DNA from: Amycolatopsis thermoflava N1165
GTDB taxonomy: Bacteria; Actinomycetota; Actinomycetes; Mycobacteriales; Pseudonocardiaceae
Direction of reading: 5' to 3'
Assembly (NCBI RefSeq): GCF_000473265.1
Contig: NZ_KI421511.1
Location: 2,035,731 to 2,099,730, forward strand
Length of the DNA: 64,000 bases
The stretch's first letter is position 1, and the number at the start of each line of letters is the position of its first letter. Below, piece by piece: positions 59,586 to 64,000 of this stretch. The notes under the pieces are model-generated. The model did no database searches. It saw only the letters and a program-made list of their open reading frames with translations, and was not told where the DNA came from. The translations under genes were made by a program, and so were the position numbers.

Positions 59586-60733
59586 CGGGACTTCCTCACG
59601 GCGGCGCGGATCTGACTCAGGAATCTTGCCTCGGTGGTGACGGTGAGTCCGGGCAACGCGTCCACCAACGGCTCCAACTGCCATTCGAACGACTTCGGCA
59701 ACAGGATGCGAGCGCTCGGCGGTCTCGTCCGCAGACGGTTGATGAGAGAGCTGAGCGACAGGCATTCCTTGACGTCGACCGTGAATTTCTCACTGGCGGC
59801 CTCGATCGACAGGTCGTAGCGATCGAGAAGAGGCCAGAGCCGCACCTCGGCCTTGGCGCGCTCGGCGGCCGCTGCGATCCTCAGCTCGCTTATCCCAGTC
59901 ACTACCACGAAACGCCATACCCCTGCATCGACGCATTTCGCGCCGTCCACGGTCCGGCCGGTCGGCAATGGAGCGCGCGGTCCGTCGTCACGCCGTCGGA
60001 GCTTCGGCCGCGTCCCGGGCAGCAGGTCGAATACTGCGCTGTGGGGCCGGTACCGGCACCGCACGGTGCCGCTCCCCGAAACCGCCATCGGCCACTTGCA
60101 GTCCGGACACGGCCACCACCAGCCTCGATGGTCGGAATCTCGGTAGACCTGCCCCTCCGGGATAGTTTGGTAGCTGCCACCGGCCAGCCGGACTCCGCCG
60201 ATCCGGTCACGCTGCTCGACCAATTCCTGCTCGCCACCCGCCGGGTGCTCGACCAGGAACTTCCGTGAAGCCACGTACTCGTCCTGGTCCGTGGTGGCAA
60301 TCATCGCGGTGAACGCCCGATGCCGGATCTGGTCGGAGTTCATCGTGACCCATGTCGGGAGCCATGGCTGCGCGCCAGCAGCCTCCCTCAGCGGAACCAC
60401 ATGCTCACACACGAGGTCGTAGGCACGCTCAGTCAGGTTGCCATTTCCATTCAGCAGCACGATGTCGGCCAGTTCCGCTGCCTCCTGCGGTATGCCCACG
60501 AGCAGACCACGCAGCGGCGTGTGGAGGCTTTCAATCAACGCTGCGGGCGTGACCGGGCCTCGGCCAGGCCCGTGGACCTCCATCACGACGCCAGTCATCC
60601 TGGCGATCTCCCGCATGGCCGCGTTTCCACGTACCTCGCGAACCGTCCAGGCGTAGGCGGCTCGCAACGCGGCGGCGATCAACCGCTGCCAGGGCTCATC
60701 CGTATAGTGCGCTCCCAGAGCGCTCTCGCTCAT
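59582..60733 (-). CDS. pPIWI-RE-associated REase-fold protein with zinc-ribbon-like insert
   Basis: A 383-residue protein. N-terminal 190 residues are helical, with no outside homology that I recognise (VMEVHGPGRGPVTPAALIESLHTPLRGLLVGIPQEAAE). A C-P-D-C pair (Cys209, Cys212) with a following VRCRYRPH forms a likely zinc ribbon. The C-terminal domain carries a restriction-endonuclease-like core: FVVVTGISELRIAAAAERAKAEVRLWPLL (Glu296) and FTVDVKECLSL (Asp320, Lys322: D-x-K). This matches the REase that accompanies pPIWI-RE proteins. ATG overlaps the upstream nuclease stop by 4 bases. Expected role: DNA cleavage at sites opened by the helicase and chosen by the PIWI protein. Confidence 0.8.
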   Translation of the reverse strand: MSESALGAHYTDEPWQRLIAAALRAAYAWTVREVRGNAAMREIARMTGVVMEVHGPGRGPVTPAALIESLHTPLRGLLVGIPQEAAELADIVLLNGNGNLTERAYDLVCEHVVPLREAAGAQPWLPTWVTMNSDQIRHRAFTAMIATTDQDEYVASRKFLVEHPAGGEQELVEQRDRIGGVRLAGGSYQTIPEGQVYRDSDHRGWWWPCPDCKWPMAVSGSGTVRCRYRPHSAVFDLLPGTRPKLRRRDDGPRAPLPTGRTVDGAKCVDAGVWRFVVVTGISELRIAAAAERAKAEVRLWPLLDRYDLSIEAASEKFTVDVKECLSLSSLINRLRTRPPSARILLPKSFEWQLEPLVDALPGLTVTTEARFLSQIRAAVRKSR

Positions 60734-62352
60734 GACTTCCTCTCCGGGCACCATTTGCCGAAGGGACAGGTCTTGCAGACCTTGCCTGCCTTCGCCGTGA
60801 GCGCCGGCGTGGAGTGCCAGCCCTCGACCCGGGCCGTGACAACCGCCTTCGCCGCCGCGACGAATTCGGGGTCGTCGACATCCAACTCCGTCACGACCGG
60901 GCCCGATGCGCTCAGCCGCTCCAGCTCGACACCCACGCGTTCTCCCGGTCGTAGTCCGTCCTCCGCGGCGAGGACAACGGCCAGAGCCAGTTGGGGGAAC
61001 TGGGTCAAGAGGTCGCTCTCGTCCAGCACCGAGGCTGTTTTCGTCTCGCGGACCGCCCAGGCATCGCCGGCGCGGTAGAGCAGGTCGACCTTCGCTACGA
61101 CCACGACGTTGGCCTGCTGGTCGAACACCACGATGGGCTGCTCCGGGTGCGCCTCGACGTGACCGGCCGGACCGTCCAACGGGCAGGTGAGCGCGTGATC
61201 TGCGATCATCTGCACGCCGAGCCTCGCCTGGGCGCCGGTGACCGACCACCGGCCAGCGCTCCAATTGTCTGGCGTGGACGGAACCTCGTCCGGCGAGCAG
61301 ACGCGTACCGGCACCCTTCGATGCAAGTCTTCCAGCCACGCGTGAACGGCCTGCCCGCGCCGCGTGTAGTCGCTGTCCTCCGCCGCACGTTCACGTGGCA
61401 GGAACAGCCGTTCAGCCACCAGCCGGGCAGGACAATCGTCGAACGACCGTCCGGTCGACAGCGACCAGGAACGTCGGGGCAAGCCTGCGCCGTCCACTCC
61501 GAGCAGCCCTGGTCGAACGGGCACCGCCGGGCACAGCCCGATCAAGTCGCAATCACCGCAGTCGGCACCCGGTCGGTAGCCGGAGCCTGAGGCAACGGCG
61601 GACACCGCGGCGGCCGCATCACGCGCGTACTTCTCGTGGGCCTCCTGTGCGGTGCCATCGAACAGGACGTTGCTGGTGCCGTCGGAGCAACCGATCTCCA
61701 CGATCCGTACCCGCCGCGGCGGAATGGCCGTCCGCAAGGTCAGGAGCCGCTTCTCCCACATCCCGCTCAGCACGAGGCCGCCGCCCGCCACCACGGCGGC
61801 CGCCAGTGCGATCTCGGCCTCGTCACGGGGCCGTTCCCGTACCGATCCGGTGCGCAGCAGTCGCAGCTCACGAACGCCACCTCCCTCGAAGCGGCGGCCT
61901 GAAACCACCTCCTCGTGCACCACTGCCGCGCCATCGCCGTCAAGGAACCGGCGACGGCGACCCCAATTGCGCGACACGGGTGTCGGCGTTGCCCTGTCCG
62001 GTGGCGTCCATTGGCGGGCAATGTCCGCAGACGCGCTGAGGTAATGCCGCGCCGCCGTGGTGAGCCAGCCGACCAACATCGGCGGCGTCCGGTCGGTGTA
62101 CTGCCGCCACCGTTCCAACGCCTTCTCGACGGTGAGGCCGTCGTGCTCGACGTGGTCCAGCACCCTTCCCAACGCTGTGGTAGCTCCGGCATGCCGTACA
62201 ACAGGAGCCACGGACTCCACGCGCAATGCGGGCCTCACCCCCATCGCACGGCGCTGAGGACACCCCTGCCCAGCCTGCCGCACATCGTGAGGACGAAGTC
62301 GCCACAAGTGTGCATCGCCAGCTACTCCGGCCGGCGCTTTCCACGCAACCAT
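60730..62352 (-). CDS. Cas4/AddB-like Fe-S PD-(D/E)XK nuclease, possibly tandem domains
   Basis: A 540-residue protein and first gene of the operon. The C-terminal half (300-540) is a RecB/Cas4-type nuclease: Cys307, motif I His337 in RGQAVHAWLEDLH, Asp423 in VAKVDLLY, Glu436-Thr-Lys438, a Gln-containing QFPQLALAVVLA, then Cys526-xx-Cys529-x5-Cys535; this is the four-Cys Fe-S pattern of AddB and Cas4. The N-terminal half ends with another Cys set, GYRPGADCGDCDLIGLCP (about 260-277), after RVRIVEIG, so it may be a degenerate first copy of the same fold. GAGGAAA precedes the ATG; a start 108 bases downstream is possible. This nuclease is an addition to the usual three-gene pPIWI-RE island. Confidence 0.78.
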   Translation of the reverse strand: MVAWKAPAGVAGDAHLWRLRPHDVRQAGQGCPQRRAMGVRPALRVESVAPVVRHAGATTALGRVLDHVEHDGLTVEKALERWRQYTDRTPPMLVGWLTTAARHYLSASADIARQWTPPDRATPTPVSRNWGRRRRFLDGDGAAVVHEEVVSGRRFEGGGVRELRLLRTGSVRERPRDEAEIALAAAVVAGGGLVLSGMWEKRLLTLRTAIPPRRVRIVEIGCSDGTSNVLFDGTAQEAHEKYARDAAAAVSAVASGSGYRPGADCGDCDLIGLCPAVPVRPGLLGVDGAGLPRRSWSLSTGRSFDDCPARLVAERLFLPRERAAEDSDYTRRGQAVHAWLEDLHRRVPVRVCSPDEVPSTPDNWSAGRWSVTGAQARLGVQMIADHALTCPLDGPAGHVEAHPEQPIVVFDQQANVVVVAKVDLLYRAGDAWAVRETKTASVLDESDLLTQFPQLALAVVLAAEDGLRPGERVGVELERLSASGPVVTELDVDDPEFVAAAKAVVTARVEGWHSTPALTAKAGKVCKTCPFGKWCPERKS

Positions 62353-62429
62353 TCAGGAAGTTTCCTCAAACTGGGAGAGCGGGACAACGGGATTTCTCTG
62401 CCGCTTGGACTGGACTATCGTGTCGTTCC
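62353..62429. promoter_or_regulatory. 77-bp divergent promoter of the defence island
   Basis: This gap separates the pPIWI-RE operon from the caspase-helicase gene and must hold both promoters. GAGGAAA (minus strand) is the ribosome site of the nuclease gene. Plus-strand TATCGT about 10 bases before the GTG could be a -10 giving a nearly leaderless message; no clear Shine-Dalgarno precedes that GTG. No palindromic operator is evident. Confidence 0.5.
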
Positions 62430-64000
62430 GTGGAGTACGAGCAAAAATTTCATGGCCTCTTCGTCGGTATCGACAACTATGAGTCGCCTGCGTTCGGTCA
62501 GCTGAAGTACGCGAAAAAGGACGCACTCGCCCTGCACGCCCTCTTCTCGGACACCTTCAAGTCGAAGGCCACCGTAATACTCGACGCGGCAGCAACCAAG
62601 GACAGATTGACGACAGAAATCGGACACTTACGTGCGTCGAGCACGGAGCAGGACATCGTGGTGGTCACCTACTCCGGGCACGGTACGCACGACGGCTTCC
62701 TCGCCACCCGGGACGCCGAGCCGAACCGCCTTGCGGAGACCGCACTCAGCCTCGATCAGCTGTTCGACTTGGCGCGTGAGATCAAGGCGGAAGCGGTCGT
62801 GCTCGTGTTGGACTGCTGTTTCTCCGGCCGGGCAGGAGCCAAGGTTCTGCGCGAGCCCAATCGCCGAGATGCTGTACACGGTCCAAGAAGGGCGCTGGAG
62901 TCGGTCGCCGACGACGGCATGCTCGTCATTGCCGCAGCCGGAGATGACCAAGAGGCTCGGGAGAGCGGCGAGTTCCGGCACGGTCTCCTCACCCAATACC
63001 TGTTGGAGGGTCTGCGCGGCCATCCGGCGGTCCGCGACGGTGACCGCGTCCCCCTGTGGAAACTGGCTGACCACGTCTCGAGCCGGCTCCGCTCGCATCC
63101 GCCCATCCATGGTGCGGCGCACCAGAACCCCGTGGTCAGCGGACGGATGATGCACGTCTCGTTGCCGATCCTTGTCCCTGGAGCGAACTTCAAGGCGATC
63201 GGTGAGGACGCCGCTCCCCGGCGCGCCACCCCGGCCTTTTCCTCACTCTCCGGGATGGGCGTGCCCGACCAGGCAATCAACGCATGGGAACAACGCTATC
63301 CGCGCCTGAACGAGTTGCAGCTCCGTGCGATCAACGACGGACGGATTCTTCACGGTGGCAACGTGCTGGTCAGCGCGCCGACCTCGGCCGGCAAGACGCT
63401 GGTCGGCGAGCTCGCCGCACTTCGTGCCGTTGCGGACGGCGGTCGCGCGGTCTTCCTGCTCTCCACTCGCGCCTTGGTGAACGAGCAGTACGACCGTTTC
63501 CAGGACACCTACTCAGCCGCGGGTGTTCGCGTCATTCGGGTCACCGGCGAACTGCGGGATCAGACGAGGGCGTTCGTCATGGGCGACTTCGATGTCGCAA
63601 TCCTGACCTACGAGAAGTTCAGCGCTATGCTTTCGGGCCGCCCGAAGCTGCTGTCGATGACCAATGTGCTCGTCATCGACGAGATCCAGACATTGACGCT
63701 GCCCGACCGCGGCCCAGGCTTGGAACTGCTGCTCACGTGGGTCAGGCTCCGGCGCCGGACAGGGCCGGTCCCTCAGATCATCGGTCTGTCCGCCGTGCTC
63801 GGCGAGGCCGAGGAACTAGCCGAATGGCTCGGCGCACAGCTGGTGTCCAGCACCCACCGCGACGTCCCGCTGTTGGAGGGCGTTGTCACCGAGGATGGCA
63901 CATACCGCCACCTCGACGAGAACCGCCACGAACAGATTGCGCAGCTCGCTCCGGCAGGTGAGGAGGACACTCTGCTGTCCCGCGTCGTGCGCGCACTGGA
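62430..64000 (+). CDS. caspase-like protease fused to Ski2-like DExH helicase, 3'-truncated by window edge
   Basis: The frame is open from GTG 62430 to the window end (523 codons). Residues 1-250 are a C14 caspase-like domain: FVGIDNYESPAFGQLKYAKKDA, catalytic His84 in VVTYSGHGTHDGF and catalytic Cys130 in VLVLDCCFSGRAG, then VIAAAGDDQEA and FRHGLLTQYLLEGL. After a linker, residues from about 280 form a Ski2/HelQ-type helicase: LNELQLRAIND (Q-motif-like), Walker A SAPTSAGKT (Lys322), LLSTRALVNEQYDRF, ILTYEKFSAML, DEIQ (417-420) and IIGLSAVLGEAEELAEWLGA. The remainder is outside the window. A rare TTA codon occurs at codon 67. The arrangement suggests a nucleic-acid-sensing helicase that switches on a protease, a suicide-type immune effector. 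That role is inference; the fused architecture is seen directly. Confidence 0.88.
   Translation, partial: MEYEQKFHGLFVGIDNYESPAFGQLKYAKKDALALHALFSDTFKSKATVILDAAATKDRLTTEIGHLRASSTEQDIVVVTYSGHGTHDGFLATRDAEPNRLAETALSLDQLFDLAREIKAEAVVLVLDCCFSGRAGAKVLREPNRRDAVHGPRRALESVADDGMLVIAAAGDDQEARESGEFRHGLLTQYLLEGLRGHPAVRDGDRVPLWKLADHVSSRLRSHPPIHGAAHQNPVVSGRMMHVSLPILVPGANFKAIGEDAAPRRATPAFSSLSGMGVPDQAINAWEQRYPRLNELQLRAINDGRILHGGNVLVSAPTSAGKTLVGELAALRAVADGGRAVFLLSTRALVNEQYDRFQDTYSAAGVRVIRVTGELRDQTRAFVMGDFDVAILTYEKFSAMLSGRPKLLSMTNVLVIDEIQTLTLPDRGPGLELLLTWVRLRRRTGPVPQIIGLSAVLGEAEELAEWLGAQLVSSTHRDVPLLEGVVTEDGTYRHLDENRHEQIAQLAPAGEEDTLLSRVVRAL

Noticed and set aside
59586..59765. 60-residue N-terminal extension of the pPIWI-RE helicase
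   Set aside because: The extension lies within the REase coding region, has no family similarity, and the ATG at 59585 gives a 4-base ATGA overlap like the other junctions of the operon.
62452..62600. ATG at 62452 as start of the caspase-helicase gene
   Set aside because: It is in another frame. The GTG at 62430 is the only good in-frame start just before the conserved FVGIDNY strand.
1..64000. CRISPR arrays, tRNA or rRNA genes, riboswitches, plasmid or phage origin
   Set aside because: I looked for regularly spaced repeats, cloverleaf sequences and replication or integrase genes and saw none. A dedicated scan could still find small RNAs.

Overview
The window looks like chromosomal DNA from a high-G+C actinomycete. 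Very G+C-rich third codon positions, many GTG starts, dense 1-, 4- and 8-base gene overlaps, a probable F420-dependent LLM oxidoreductase and large acyl-CoA catabolic arrays all fit the Pseudonocardiaceae (an Amycolatopsis-like organism). That placement is inference; no rRNA or tRNA gene is present to confirm it.

Region 1 (1-41583) is a large catabolic island for a branched or alicyclic carboxylic acid. It has CoA ligases (23775-25694, 27828-29486, 39955-41583), five acyl-CoA dehydrogenases, several crotonase-fold enzymes, SDRs, MaoC-type hydratases, a thiolase, an HMG-CoA-lyase-type enzyme, an alpha-methylacyl-CoA racemase, two APH-fold kinases and a complete branched-chain-type ABC importer (binding protein, LivH, LivM, LivG, LivF). 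A BadK-like hydratase, a MenB/BadI-type hydrolase and a BadH-like dehydrogenase lie side by side (14194-16556), and a second, closer BadI homologue opens the window. Together they suggest beta-oxidation-like dehydrogenation, hydration and oxidation of a ring carboxylate to a 2-keto-acyl-CoA, then hydrolytic ring opening. GntR/FadR, TetR, LuxR and PucR-type regulators are interspersed, and two families of inverted-repeat operators can be seen in the divergent promoters. An amidase pseudogene ends one long operon.

Region 2 (41584-42730) is a scrap heap: fragments of an acyl-CoA synthetase, an MFS transporter and an IS3-type transposase, with no intact gene.

Region 3 (42731-53363) is a sugar-acid/polyol module. 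A Weimberg-type lower pathway (2-keto-3-deoxy-pentonate dehydratase of the FAH fold and alpha-ketoglutaric semialdehyde dehydrogenase, with a D-2-hydroxyacid dehydrogenase) is divergent from a GntR regulator. It is followed by an aldehyde dehydrogenase, xylulokinase, HAD phosphatase, RpiA, a polyol-dehydrogenase-like SDR and an aquaglyceroporin. Two almost identical 21-bp sites flank the regulator.

Region 4 (53824-64000) is a defence island. A tightly overlapping four-gene operon on the minus strand encodes a Cas4/AddB-like Fe-S PD-(D/E)XK nuclease, a REase-fold protein, a DinG/XPD-like helicase and a pPIWI-RE (prokaryotic PIWI) protein. Divergent from it, 77 bp away, begins a gene that runs off the window. 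It encodes a caspase-like protease (His84/Cys130) fused to a Ski2-like DExH helicase. The pPIWI-RE three-gene core is a known but little-characterised family. The added nuclease and the caspase-helicase fusion are the most promising undescribed features here.
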